This document shows positions 47,468 through 56,044 of a stretch of 64,000 nucleotides of DNA, one piece after another. Position numbers and translations under genes: made by a program. How positions within the stretch are numbered: position 1 is the stretch's first letter; every line of letters begins with the position of its first letter. Below the pieces are notes generated by a model. The model did no database searches. It saw only the letters and a list, made by a program, of their open reading frames with translations, and was not told the origin of the DNA. Origin of the DNA: Oscillibacter valericigenes (GTDB lineage Bacteria > Bacillota > Clostridia > Oscillospirales > Oscillospiraceae); NCBI RefSeq assembly GCF_021531435.1, contig NZ_JAFBIS010000011.1, forward strand, positions 37,170-101,169, given 5' to 3'.

Positions 47468-47530
47468 TCTACATTATGCGTAGCAGCATTTTTTCTCTAC
47501 ACTATGCGGTTTTCTAAGTCTACACAAAGG
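47468..47530 (+). repeat. Iterated TCTACAYTATGCG motif before the next ICE gene
   Basis: TCTACATTATGCG (47468-47480) and TCTACACTATGCG (47496-47508) are 28 bases apart, and a third partial TCTACACAA follows at about 47519. They fill the 100-base gap after the VirB4 gene and look like binding sites for a regulator. Confidence 0.4.
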
Positions 47531-47538
47531 AGCTTAAA

Positions 47539-48069
47539 ATGAAGTTCGCAAATGAAGTTCGAGGGCATGAGGTGGCCGTGATCATCAGGTTATTGACCAT
47601 CTTCGGTGTCGTTGAACAGCGTCAGATGCGATTGCTCTTCAATCATATGAGCAACCGTGCCTACGGCCAGGCTCTCTCGCTACTTCGGCGTGAGGGTCTG
47701 GCCTACTTTTCACCGGATGGCCAATATCTCGCGACCAGCCGTTACTCCTTGGACCACAAGAAGACGATTGAGTCGGTCATGACATTCTGGGCGTTCATCA
47801 AAATGCGAGATAAAGTACAGGAATTCTGTGCAAGTGAGCCGCCCGCCATCCTTTCATTCTCATCGGCTGCCAAGGATTATGACCTGATCCCCGGTAGTCG
47901 GAACAATATCCCTTCCATCAATGTTGCTCGCGCTTCAATCCCGGAGGCGACTGTTCGGCTGATTGTGGTCGATAAGTTGGCCTTCCTGGATGAAATCATT
48001 CCAAGGTCTGCCAATGACTTCGGCTTACTGGTGGGATCAGATGGCGTAGAGCAAATCTATCAACTGTGA
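47539..48069 (+). CDS. ICE protein, DUF5697-like
   Basis: The 176-residue soluble protein has a winged-helix-like N-terminus (IIRLLTIFGVVEQRQMRLLF, SLLRREGLAYFSPDGQYLA), then an alpha/beta tail (VRLIVVDKLAFLDEI). Proteins of this type (DUF5697) recur next to VirB4 in clostridial ICEs. AAAGGAG lies before the ATG. Function is unknown; DNA binding is inferred from the N-terminus. Confidence 0.65.
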   Translation: MKFANEVRGHEVAVIIRLLTIFGVVEQRQMRLLFNHMSNRAYGQALSLLRREGLAYFSPDGQYLATSRYSLDHKKTIESVMTFWAFIKMRDKVQEFCASEPPAILSFSSAAKDYDLIPGSRNNIPSINVARASIPEATVRLIVVDKLAFLDEIIPRSANDFGLLVGSDGVEQIYQL

Positions 48070-48078
48070 GGTGCCGAC

Positions 48079-48741
48079 ATGGAAAACCCCAAATATATCC
48101 TCCTTATGAGGCAAGTCGCATCTGACTTCGATGGCATCAGTCACGAGCTTTTCCAGATTGCAAATGACCTTGAGCGTATTGAGCAGTTCAATCCCCAGCA
48201 GAAGCTGTTCGGTCTGGTTCGTGGCGCTGAAGTATCAACGGTGTCCCTGAGAAACCTTACTGCGAGAACGGTTCACGACGATGTGGCCCCGTTTTACAGT
48301 GAGGTTGCTGACCTTCTCGGAATCAAAATCGAAGAAAGCCACGACTGGATCAAAATTACAGTTCCTGCGATCCTTCCCAAGCGGAATCAGCGTGACAATC
48401 AAGCGTTTCTGACACGTCCTCTGCGGTATGCGCTGCTTGACTTTCTCAAGGAGAATCCGATGGAGCGCTTTGGAGCGTGTGCGATCTGCATTGTCCACCA
48501 GTATGATGAAGCACTCGGAATCAGGCGGATTCGTGATTACGATAACATCGAGACAAAACGCTATCTGGATGTCATCGAGTCGATGCTGCTGACCAACGAC
48601 AGCGGCCTGCTTTGCACTGTTCTGCAGGCAACGCAGGTGGCTGACCGGGATTGCACGGAGTTCTATCTCATGCGTCCGGAAAGCCTTCCTGCATGGGCCA
48701 AAACCCACATCAAATCAACTACCAAATTCTGCTCTGAGTGA
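48079..48741 (+). CDS. ICE protein, DUF6100-like
   Basis: The 220-residue soluble protein contains DLERIEQFNPQQKLFGLVRG near 30, WIKITVPAILPKRN near 90 and LRYALLDFLKENPMERFG near 113, recognisable from DUF6100-type proteins following DUF5697 in ICEs. It starts nine bases after the previous stop, with GTGAGGTG ahead. Role unknown; the constant linkage suggests a transfer or maintenance function. Confidence 0.6.
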   Translation: MENPKYILLMRQVASDFDGISHELFQIANDLERIEQFNPQQKLFGLVRGAEVSTVSLRNLTARTVHDDVAPFYSEVADLLGIKIEESHDWIKITVPAILPKRNQRDNQAFLTRPLRYALLDFLKENPMERFGACAICIVHQYDEALGIRRIRDYDNIETKRYLDVIESMLLTNDSGLLCTVLQATQVADRDCTEFYLMRPESLPAWAKTHIKSTTKFCSE

Positions 48742-48743
48742 AG

Positions 48744-48816
48744 GGCAGAAATAGGTAGTGATTTGGCGCACTTCGACTGTCTGAACTTAAGGAACGCAGA
48801 AATAGGCAGTGATTCG
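48744..48816 (+). repeat. Two near-identical 20-base direct repeats
   Basis: GCAGAAATAGGTAGTGATT at about 48745-48763 and GCAGAAATAGGCAGTGATT at 48796-48814 differ at one base. They lie in the 190-base gap between the DUF6100-like gene and the fused gene. They could be regulator sites, a transfer origin or footprints of a duplication. Confidence 0.5.
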
Positions 48817-48932
48817 ATGTGCGATTTTTGCCTGGGTGTTTTTGGCTTGGGCAGTTTTTTGCTGCATGTTCGAATGATTGGAATTGACAGGAGCAGCCTC
48901 TGGGCAGCCTTGTTATTGAGATTGGAGTGCCT

Positions 48933-50591
48933 ATGATTACTTGTAAAAATGATCGTCTTCTTGAACTGTTGTGGTTCGTCGGTTACTGCATTGAGTTTCC
49001 TGCTCAGTTGGCGGTGCGTATCGGTGGGGGTGCTGAGTGGAATCGGAGAGTCATGTATCGGGCAATCAGAGAGGGTTATGTAAAGCTCTTTCGGAAGAAG
49101 CATCATCGGCATGTGATTCGGTCTCTGAGTTTGACGGAAAAGGGATTTGATTATGTGGCACAACATGATCCTGAGGCATGGGCAATGATCCATTCGCGCA
49201 TCAGCAATTCCGACCCTGTCTATCATGCATGGATTGAAAAGATCCTACGTCTCCATGCCATTGCGATTGGAACGGTCATGGCCAATGCTGCAGGCGCTGA
49301 GATCCTGCAGTCCAGGAAGCCATCACTCATGTCTCCCGCAAAGCGTGCAAAGAACTCCATCACCCCTGATCCACAATGCGCCTATTATTATGTGCCTCAT
49401 GAATTGCGAACTGCTATTGAAGAGTACTCGCCGGAATCTGTTTCCAAGAGTTCCCGAACGATAGGCATCATTGTAAAAGGAAGGCAGTGTTACTTCCTTT
49501 ATTATACTGGTATCAGCCGTATCTATGGCTGTTTTGTCAATAGCAGCCGTGAAATCGTTTCATACATCGATGAATCCATGGGGATTCTCCCGCAGGACGA
49601 AGCTGAGAAGTACTTGAACCTACTGAAGAAGGCTCTTTCCGGCAAACTTGGGAAGAACCTGATCGATATTATCTTCTCTACTGAACAGGTAGCTGACAGC
49701 GATGAGCATCGCCTTCTCATGGCACTGCGCGATTCGGAACTGAAAGACGGTGAGATCCGTGAGGAGTTCTATCAAAAAGTCATCGAGTCTCTTGACCTTG
49801 GGGACAGCAACTACCTCATCCTCCTGGCACATGACACATACGATGTCCCCCATAAGAATAAAAACGACGAGATGGATGCAGATGCATCCGATGCCGTATT
49901 CGCTTATGTCGTTTGCTGTGTCTGTCCTGTGAAGGAGCGCAAAGCGGAGTTGGGTTTCTTCCCCGGAGACAATGAGTTCCACAGCTGTGCCGGCCAGATC
50001 GTTGCCGCACCGGAACTTGGATTCTTGTTCCCAGCCTTTGACGATCGTGCGGCCAATATCTACAATGCCTTGTTCTATTCCAGAAAGGCAGATGAGATCC
50101 ACCAGGAAGTCATCGACAGCGTATTTCATACCACAGCCCCCATGTCTGCCGCTGAGCAAAAGGAAGCGTTCCAGAATGCTCTCAGCGAAGCTTTGGGTGA
50201 TGCCTGCAATATGGAACTGGTCCAGTCTATCCATGACAGGCTCCGCGACCAGATTGAACAGCATAAGGAGAGCCATGCCCCCGAACCGCTGGAACTCTCC
50301 GTCAGTGATGCGGCAGCAATCCTGCGCGATAACGGTGTGGAAGAGGAGAAGATCCTTGCGTTCCGTGATAGTTGTGCCACTCAGTTCGGTGATGGAGCAA
50401 CGCTGAACCCGGCCAATCTGATTGATAGCGGCCGCTTTGAAGTTAAGACCGCCGATGCGACAATTTCGGTCGATCCGGAGCATAGCTACTTGGTTGAGAC
50501 AAGGATCATTGATGGCCGGAAGTACCTGCTCATTCCCGCAGACGAGGATATTGAAGTCAATGGGTTCGGTGTACGGGTCAAAGGCGAGTAA
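48933..50591 (+). CDS. Fusion: winged-helix ICE protein N-terminus joined to DUF4317
   Basis: The 552-residue frame joins two proteins normally separate. Residues 1 to about 188 resemble a replication-relaxation/MobC-like winged-helix protein (LLWFVGYCIEFPAQLAVRIG, IRSLSLTEKGFDYVAQHD). From RIYGCFVNSSREIV near 193 to the end it is a nearly complete DUF4317 (VADSDEHRLLMALRDSELKD, ILLAHDTYDVPHKN, ELGFLFPAFDDRAANIYNAL, VETRIIDGRKYLLIPADE), lacking only its first 20 or so residues. This points to a deletion between two ICE genes that kept the frame. ATG 48933 has GGAG five bases ahead. Confidence 0.75.
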   Translation: MITCKNDRLLELLWFVGYCIEFPAQLAVRIGGGAEWNRRVMYRAIREGYVKLFRKKHHRHVIRSLSLTEKGFDYVAQHDPEAWAMIHSRISNSDPVYHAWIEKILRLHAIAIGTVMANAAGAEILQSRKPSLMSPAKRAKNSITPDPQCAYYYVPHELRTAIEEYSPESVSKSSRTIGIIVKGRQCYFLYYTGISRIYGCFVNSSREIVSYIDESMGILPQDEAEKYLNLLKKALSGKLGKNLIDIIFSTEQVADSDEHRLLMALRDSELKDGEIREEFYQKVIESLDLGDSNYLILLAHDTYDVPHKNKNDEMDADASDAVFAYVVCCVCPVKERKAELGFFPGDNEFHSCAGQIVAAPELGFLFPAFDDRAANIYNALFYSRKADEIHQEVIDSVFHTTAPMSAAEQKEAFQNALSEALGDACNMELVQSIHDRLRDQIEQHKESHAPEPLELSVSDAAAILRDNGVEEEKILAFRDSCATQFGDGATLNPANLIDSGRFEVKTADATISVDPEHSYLVETRIIDGRKYLLIPADEDIEVNGFGVRVKGE

Positions 50592-50969
50592 GTGAAGATC
50601 GACCATACCCACATAAACATTTAAAATACATTCTTCAGATAATGGTGGCTTATTTGTCCGACCTGACAAACAAAGTCGAGTTGATTTGAACTTAAAAATT
50701 GCTACACTAAAAGATTACCGTAGCGGGGCTGATTTCACGCCATATGTGGTGTATAGAATCAAATTCGGAAGTACCAATTAACTGGGATAATTGTGTTTCC
50801 CAAAGATGGACAGCCCTTGTTCAATTTGAGGGCTGTTCATTTTTTTTGGTGGATAAGAATATACCTGCAATCTGGTGATCAGGTATTTGCGTGTCCTAAA
50901 GACTGGGTCCGTATTATTGGACAGCCTTGGTGGTATTTTTATTGTACAACCACTGAAAGGAGCATCTGT
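50592..50969. other. Intergenic region with promoter and attenuator-like terminator
   Basis: No gene is seen in this 378-base stretch. A promoter-like TTGATT (50681-50686), 16-base spacer and TACACT (50703-50708) is followed by a terminator at 50808-50848 and then about 120 bases before the next ATG. The layout would let the terminator act as an attenuator for the two genes that follow. Confidence 0.45.
50808..50848 (+). terminator. Intrinsic terminator
   Basis: The stem ACAGCCCT / AGGGCTGT (50810-50817 and 50829-50836), extended by TGG/TCA mispairs, is followed by eight T residues. Confidence 0.8.
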
Positions 50970-51335
50970 ATGGGATTGTTTGGCAATTTGTTTGACTTTG
51001 ATGGCGATGGTTCGACTGATGCGCTTGAAACGGCGCTCGGACTGAGTATTGTATTCTCTATTGGCGCGGACGAGAAGGAAAACACAACTGCTGAAGATGA
51101 CGATTTTAATGAACTCGGTGAAGACTTGTTTGAATCGGGAGTTGAAAAACTTGAATCCTCGCGCGAGGAACTGTCTGAGCTTGAGGAGCAGTTGATGGAT
51201 ATGGAGTGCCGTGAACCGGATGATATCTTATCGACTCGGTATGAACGGTGGGAATCGAGAAAAGAGCAGCTTGAAGAACAAATCTCTGACCTCAATGACG
51301 AGATTTCAGATCTTGAGCTGGAGTATGAGGTGTAA
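50970..51335 (+). CDS. Acidic coiled-coil protein
   Basis: The 121-residue protein starts MGLFGNLFDFDGDGSTDALE, a calcium-loop-like DxDxDG segment typical of small Firmicute accessory proteins. After an acidic stretch, residues 60-121 form a heptad-patterned helix (LESSREELSELEEQLMDME, EEQISDLNDEISDLELEYE). GAAAGGAG is ahead of ATG 50970; the frame upstream crosses the terminator. The next gene starts two bases after its stop, so the pair is co-expressed. Function unknown. Confidence 0.7.
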   Translation: MGLFGNLFDFDGDGSTDALETALGLSIVFSIGADEKENTTAEDDDFNELGEDLFESGVEKLESSREELSELEEQLMDMECREPDDILSTRYERWESRKEQLEEQISDLNDEISDLELEYEV

Positions 51336-51337
51336 TC

Positions 51338-51745
51338 ATGTACGATGAACACGATTTCGATGATTTCTGCGATGACCATTTTGATGAGTGCGAAGAATGT
51401 TATGAAGAAGGTTATGATGAGGGTTTCGAGGCTGGCAGACGCAATTCAAAAAAGTGCAGCAGCCCTATTAAAAGTAGCTCGGACGGCTGCTATATTGCGA
51501 CAGCCGTCTATGGTTCGTATGATTGTCCGGAAGTCTGGACACTGAGACGATTCCGCGATGAAGTTCTCAGGGCAAGCGTTCTTGGCAGATTGTTTATTCG
51601 AAGTTATTACGCTGTATCGCCTGGATTGGTTAGACATCTCGGGTCTAAATCACTGTTCCAAAAAACTGTCAAAAGGGTCTTAGATTCATTTGTTACCCGC
51701 CTCAAAAAAGCTGGCTTTCGTGACACACCTTATCATGGCAGATAA
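51338..51745 (+). CDS. CFI-box C-terminal domain protein
   Basis: The 135-residue protein has a very acidic head with many Cys, Asp and Glu (DDFCDDHFDECEECYEEGYD), a linker and the conserved CFI-box domain GCYIATAVYGSYDCPEVWTL through FIRSYYAVSPGLVRHLG. This domain is found at the ends of many small proteins in varied contexts, and its function is not established. The start lies two bases after the coiled-coil gene. Confidence 0.75.
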   Translation: MYDEHDFDDFCDDHFDECEECYEEGYDEGFEAGRRNSKKCSSPIKSSSDGCYIATAVYGSYDCPEVWTLRRFRDEVLRASVLGRLFIRSYYAVSPGLVRHLGSKSLFQKTVKRVLDSFVTRLKKAGFRDTPYHGR

Positions 51746-51748
51746 TGA

Positions 51749-51976
51749 AGTAGATGTGGCACATATTTGTATGCTTGTCGGCGGTTTGAAAGTAAAGTAG
51801 GCAATATTCTTATAGACCGTCTGGCGGACGTTTGGATCGGCCCGATGGAGCAGTACCGAAATTATAACCAGTTCCAGAAATGCTCTAAATGTGAACTGCT
51901 TCCGTATTGCAGAGGCTGTCCGGCTGTAGCATATGGGGAAACAGGTAGTTTCTACTGTGCTGATCCTCAGTGCTAG
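51749..51976 (+). pseudogene. Remnant of a radical-SAM peptide-maturase SPASM domain
   Basis: About 75 codons remain. CRRFESKVGNILIDRLADVW and CSKCELLPYCRGCPAVAYG with a final YCADPQC match the C-terminal SPASM domain of radical-SAM proteins that modify Cys-rich peptides. The frame is closed by a stop at 51746-51748, so the radical-SAM core with CxxxCxxC is missing, and no start with a ribosome site exists (TTG 51767 only). It cannot be active. Confidence 0.75.
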
Positions 51977-52034
51977 AAGATAAACTGAGCGGTTTTGCTC
52001 AGAAGCATGCTTTCAACTGGGAAGTGAATGCAAA

Positions 52035-52604
52035 ATGTTGAATCGGGATTTGTTCAACCGCGCTTTCGAATATGATTTTCAAGCAATCGTTGATTATGTA
52101 AAACTCGGCGGCGATTTGAATGTGATAAATGGTGATGGCGAGTCGCTGTTCTGTGTATTCTTGGAAGGATACACAAACGAAGGTGATACTTCACCAGAGG
52201 AGCAACGAGAACTTGAAAGTCATAGTGATGATTATGATTTTTGGGAAAGTCATCTGGATGCTCGTCTGACAATACCATTGGAAAAGAGAAAGAGCGGTAT
52301 CTTGTCGCAGCTGGACTTTTTCTTTGAACATGACGTTGATGTAAATCTCTGTAAGCTTCCGAAGAATGGTTCTGTGATGACTCCTTTGGCAATTGCTGTT
52401 TGTGACGAAGACTATTATCTGACCGAGTATCTCTTAAAGCATGGAGCGGTTCCCAAAGTGCGACTCTTTGATGAGTGGTCAGTAAGACAAGATGAAACGT
52501 TTTTAGCTGATCACATGTCTTCTCTTTTGGAAGACGCAAGGGGGGAACGGGCACGCAATGCAGAGGCTATCGATAAACTGCTTTCTGATTACGGGCAAAT
52601 CTAA
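52035..52604 (+). CDS. Ankyrin-repeat-like protein
   Basis: The 189-residue protein shows ankyrin-type repeats: LFNRAFEYDFQAIVDYVKLGGDLNVIN near residue 6 and SVMTPLAIAVCDEDYYLTEYLLKHGAVPKV near 112, separated by a charged insertion. GGGAAGTGAATGCAAA precedes the ATG, with a weak ribosome site. Such proteins mediate protein contacts, and in small mobile-element operons they are often immunity or accessory proteins. No partner toxin is recognised next to it. Confidence 0.65.
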   Translation: MLNRDLFNRAFEYDFQAIVDYVKLGGDLNVINGDGESLFCVFLEGYTNEGDTSPEEQRELESHSDDYDFWESHLDARLTIPLEKRKSGILSQLDFFFEHDVDVNLCKLPKNGSVMTPLAIAVCDEDYYLTEYLLKHGAVPKVRLFDEWSVRQDETFLADHMSSLLEDARGERARNAEAIDKLLSDYGQI

Positions 52605-52705
52605 GAAATAATCATTCTTCTGCTTTGGTTGCATCTTGACGAGGTATGTCAACCACAGATACCATACCATCAGGATGAGCGCGCATCCAGAAAAGGAGAG
52701 CCACA

Positions 52706-53515
52706 ATGAAGACTGCTCTTTACTATATCAGGACCCGCTGCAACTATTCTCAGGGTATGGTAGCCAGAGAATTGGATGTATCCCGTCAGATGCTTAGCGC
52801 CTGGGAAAATGGGACAAAGACTATTCCAAAGGCGAGAAAAGAAGAATTGGCGATGTTGTTCGGAGTCACTGTTGAGATCCTGGAAGAACAGGATGGATCT
52901 ACTATCCGAAGCTATTGTGACAGGCCTATGTTTTGCTGTGTTTGCCAGGGACGCCAGGTGTTCTCTTTCCGTCCGAAAAGCGATCATTCCAGGGTGTGGC
53001 TTGAGACACCTCGGGAGGATCGTCCCGAAGCCAGGTGCAGAGAACTGATGGACCGGAAAAACGCAGTGTTGGAGCTTATCGATCAAACCATGCGGTTTGA
53101 TCCTGAGCATCAGGCAGAGCAGCTTCCTGCCATGGAATTGTCTGTCTCATTACTCGAAGAATTCGGAAAGCTCCTTACCTGCTGCGGCAGTATGGAACCG
53201 GAATACCGAGGACGCTTTTTGCAATTTGTTCTGGAGCAGGAGGAGATCCTCACTGCCGTTTTAGGTGAGGGCACCAAAGAACACTGGGATGAGTGGCAGA
53301 AACAGCAGATCCATCTGCTGCGTTGCCGGTGGGGGAAAACGAATCGGACGGCAGATCGCAGGAGAATCGGCGTTGAAAAGGTTGACCCGCGTTCCGTTTG
53401 GGAGCAGATCAACCAGTGGTATCAGCGGGCTAAGACAGCCGGCTGGGACCGGGCAGAGATAGAGTGGCGTCTCAATCAAATTCTGGAACAGGAGCATGAA
53501 CATGAATTGGATTGA
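52706..53515 (+). CDS. XRE-family regulator with long C-terminal domain
   Basis: The 269-residue protein starts with a Cro/CI helix-turn-helix (IRTRCNYSQGMVARELDVSRQMLSAWENG, residues 8-36). A Cys-containing segment (MFCCVCQG) near 75 and a mostly helical domain follow, ending RAEIEWRLNQILEQEHEHE. GGAGAGCCACA lies ahead of the ATG. Its last codons overlap the start of the PolC-like gene, so the two are translated together, and the regulator may control or bind the pseudo-polymerase. Confidence 0.7.
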   Translation: MKTALYYIRTRCNYSQGMVARELDVSRQMLSAWENGTKTIPKARKEELAMLFGVTVEILEEQDGSTIRSYCDRPMFCCVCQGRQVFSFRPKSDHSRVWLETPREDRPEARCRELMDRKNAVLELIDQTMRFDPEHQAEQLPAMELSVSLLEEFGKLLTCCGSMEPEYRGRFLQFVLEQEEILTAVLGEGTKEHWDEWQKQQIHLLRCRWGKTNRTADRRRIGVEKVDPRSVWEQINQWYQRAKTAGWDRAEIEWRLNQILEQEHEHELD

Positions 53516-55661
53516 ACTTCATACAAACACAAGGTACTCCGATGTGCTGTCATTCATTGAACCGAATCAGATGGTTTCTGCGTGTGCAAGGCATGGCTGC
53601 CAGGCAGTGGCAATCACGGACCGCAACACAGTCCAGGCTTACCTGTCTGCTGAACAGGAAGCAGCCAAAAGAGGTATTGCTCTGATCTATGGGTTAACGA
53701 TTGACTGCATGGATCGGGATGACCGGTATGCAGTCACTTTACTGGCAAGGAACCTGAAAGGGAGAGACCAAATCTTTGACCTTGTAAAATTGCTGAAGGA
53801 AAACGAGGCTTCCTTTGGACGGTGTGTGACCCGACAGCAGATAGAAGAGCATCGAGATGGTTTGCTCATGGGGGCAAGTGCCATGGACGGCCAGCTTGTC
53901 CGTGCAATTCAACTGCGCCGAAGCAATACAGTAATCAAAAAAGCCGCATTGCGCTATGATTACATAGAATTGCCGCTGGAGCCCTATGATGTGTCTGCTC
54001 AGCTGTGCCGTGTCGCTATGGAGTGCCGTATCCCGGTGTGTGCCGTTCAGAATGCGACGTTGGAAGAGTACTGTGACAGCGCACAGCACCATGCTTATTG
54101 CGCCATTGCTCATTTTTGGGGCAAGCAGGAGGAAGCTGCTTGCTACATGCCACCGGAAGAAATTGCAGAGAGCTTTCGGGAACTATATATCCTCCCGGAG
54201 GAACAGCCTGTGATCCAACAGGCGCTGGAAGATGGGCCGAAGCAGATCATTTCTATGATTGAGCCAATGCCGTCACTTGGAGAACTGCTGAGGGAAGGAA
54301 GGCTCCGGCGACATAAAATCGAGGTGGAGAAGCTGCGCGAAGACGCAGCGCAGAAGCTGGAACAGCAATACGGTCAGGCTGTAGACCAAGCTGTCCGGGA
54401 ACGATTGAACTGGGAACTGGAGCAAGTGGACCGCGCTGGTGCAGCCGGCACGATCCGCCTGCTGCGGGAGATTCGTGCAGCGCTGGCTGATGAAGGCCGC
54501 TATATGCTGATAGCGGGCACCTGGAACAGCTCCTTCCTGCTTTACCTCCTGGGGATCACAAATATTGATCCGCTGCCGAAATCTCTCTCGGACAGCGGCT
54601 ATGGTCTGTGCCCTGTCTCCCTGTTCTGCACGGGAGATAACCTCCTGTCGATAGAGATCCGCGTGTCCGCTGATTCTGTTTCTATTGTGAAAGAGAGGCT
54701 CGCAAGTCTATGCGGTGGGGAAATGGTTGAGGTCTGTCCCACGGACCGCCGAGTGGAGGATGATGAACTGCTGACAGAGATCATGGACCGCTATTTTCAG
54801 GAATGGTGTAATCCGGAAGAGCAAAAAGCGCTTCGGGAAGATGGCTCATTTTTCTGGCGTATCACTCATGAAGCAAATGAGGTCCAGTTGCACGGTGCGA
54901 TGCCGCTTTTGTGTTGGATGCCGGATACAGAACACCTTCCGACCACTCGGAGGCAGGATGATCTGCAAATCGAGTTGGAGTTGGAGTGCTGGAATATTGA
55001 TGTACCTCATATTCGCCTTCTGTCTTCTGCTGTACTGGAAGCTTTAGAGGCATGTGAGCGGAAGACTGGTGTTCGCTCGAAGTCCATTCCGCTGGACAGT
55101 CCGGATGTGTTCCGAGCAATTGTAAGCGGACCGCCTGAAGAAGAATTGGCAGGCATTGATGCTGCTTGCCTGCTTGCAGGCAGCAGGAAAACCAAACGGT
55201 TCTCGGAGATGTGTGATGCCCTGAACGTTCATGATGTTGGAAGTCTATGCCGGGCATTGAGCCTGAATCACGGGACTGGCATTTGGATTGACAACCAGGA
55301 CAAACTGTACCAAGAGGGCAGAATAATAGCCGAACAGATCATTACCTGCCGCGAAGATGTATATCGCTACCTTACGGCAAGAGGCGCATCTCCGGAAGAG
55401 ACCACGTCCTTTATGAACGTAGTTCGCAGAGGCAAGATAAAGGGAAGAGACTTTACAGGAACAGAGCGAACTTTGCTGAAGCGCTGTAAAGCAGAAGAAT
55501 GGTTTATTGCCGTTTGCCAGAAGGTGGAATATCTCTTTCCGGAAAGCCACTCCATTGCATATGCAATCCTGATGATTCGACTGGTGTGGTATGTGCTTCA
55601 TTATCCGGATGTGACTGAATCCCTGATGATAGATGCGGCAATGCAACTGCTGCAGGAATGA
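53502..55661 (+). CDS. Degenerate PolC-like protein (PHP and polymerase regions, predicted inactive)
   Basis: The 719 residues follow the order of the Gram-positive replicative polymerase PolC. A PHP domain (1 to about 220) keeps VAITDRNTVQAYLSAEQEA and ALIYGLTIDCMD but has lost metal residues (ELHTNT for HLHTHS, ITDR for ITDH). A polymerase region follows, with CREDVYRYLTARGASPEETT and YLFPESHSIAYAILMIRLVW near the end. The strand that should carry the catalytic DxD reads LLSIEIRVSAD, so catalysis looks lost, and the exonuclease is absent. ATG 53502 has GGAG seven bases ahead. It is probably a clamp-, replisome- or DNA-binding pseudoenzyme of the ICE. Confidence 0.75.
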   Translation: MNWIELHTNTRYSDVLSFIEPNQMVSACARHGCQAVAITDRNTVQAYLSAEQEAAKRGIALIYGLTIDCMDRDDRYAVTLLARNLKGRDQIFDLVKLLKENEASFGRCVTRQQIEEHRDGLLMGASAMDGQLVRAIQLRRSNTVIKKAALRYDYIELPLEPYDVSAQLCRVAMECRIPVCAVQNATLEEYCDSAQHHAYCAIAHFWGKQEEAACYMPPEEIAESFRELYILPEEQPVIQQALEDGPKQIISMIEPMPSLGELLREGRLRRHKIEVEKLREDAAQKLEQQYGQAVDQAVRERLNWELEQVDRAGAAGTIRLLREIRAALADEGRYMLIAGTWNSSFLLYLLGITNIDPLPKSLSDSGYGLCPVSLFCTGDNLLSIEIRVSADSVSIVKERLASLCGGEMVEVCPTDRRVEDDELLTEIMDRYFQEWCNPEEQKALREDGSFFWRITHEANEVQLHGAMPLLCWMPDTEHLPTTRRQDDLQIELELECWNIDVPHIRLLSSAVLEALEACERKTGVRSKSIPLDSPDVFRAIVSGPPEEELAGIDAACLLAGSRKTKRFSEMCDALNVHDVGSLCRALSLNHGTGIWIDNQDKLYQEGRIIAEQIITCREDVYRYLTARGASPEETTSFMNVVRRGKIKGRDFTGTERTLLKRCKAEEWFIAVCQKVEYLFPESHSIAYAILMIRLVWYVLHYPDVTESLMIDAAMQLLQE

Positions 55662-55801
55662 TCGTTGGTTACGGTAGCAGGTAGATATCTGCTGGGCGGT
55701 TGATATGACTCAAAAAGAGATGTAAAATCATGTCAAGAAAAGGCTTCTTGGGACGACTGATATCCTGCAATGCTCATGAGGGGTAAAGGAAGGAGACTAT
55801 T

Positions 55802-55999
55802 ATGCTTGCTTTCATTATTCTTGGAATCATAATCTTGATTGTGATCGTTGTTCGTGCTGGAACGCGCAACACAAACTCCGCTGGTCATAATACACCAGCG
55901 CCGAAGACGATTCGTTGTCCAAACTGTGGAAGCCAGGCGACGGTGAAGGGTGACCATTGGGAATGCGGTTGGTGTGGTGATTATGGGCCGTTACGCTAA
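55802..55999 (+). CDS. Small membrane protein with zinc ribbon
   Basis: The 65-residue protein has an N-terminal hydrophobic helix (MLAFIILGIIILIVIVV) and, after a short linker, a CxxC...CxxC zinc ribbon (RCPNCGSQATVKGDHWECGW, C). GGAAGGAGA precedes the ATG. The function is unknown. Confidence 0.7.
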   Translation: MLAFIILGIIILIVIVVRAGTRNTNSAGHNTPAPKTIRCPNCGSQATVKGDHWECGWCGDYGPLR

Positions 56000-56044
56000 G
56001 AAAATGATGTGGTCGGTACACGATGAAAAGGAGAAAAATGCTAT

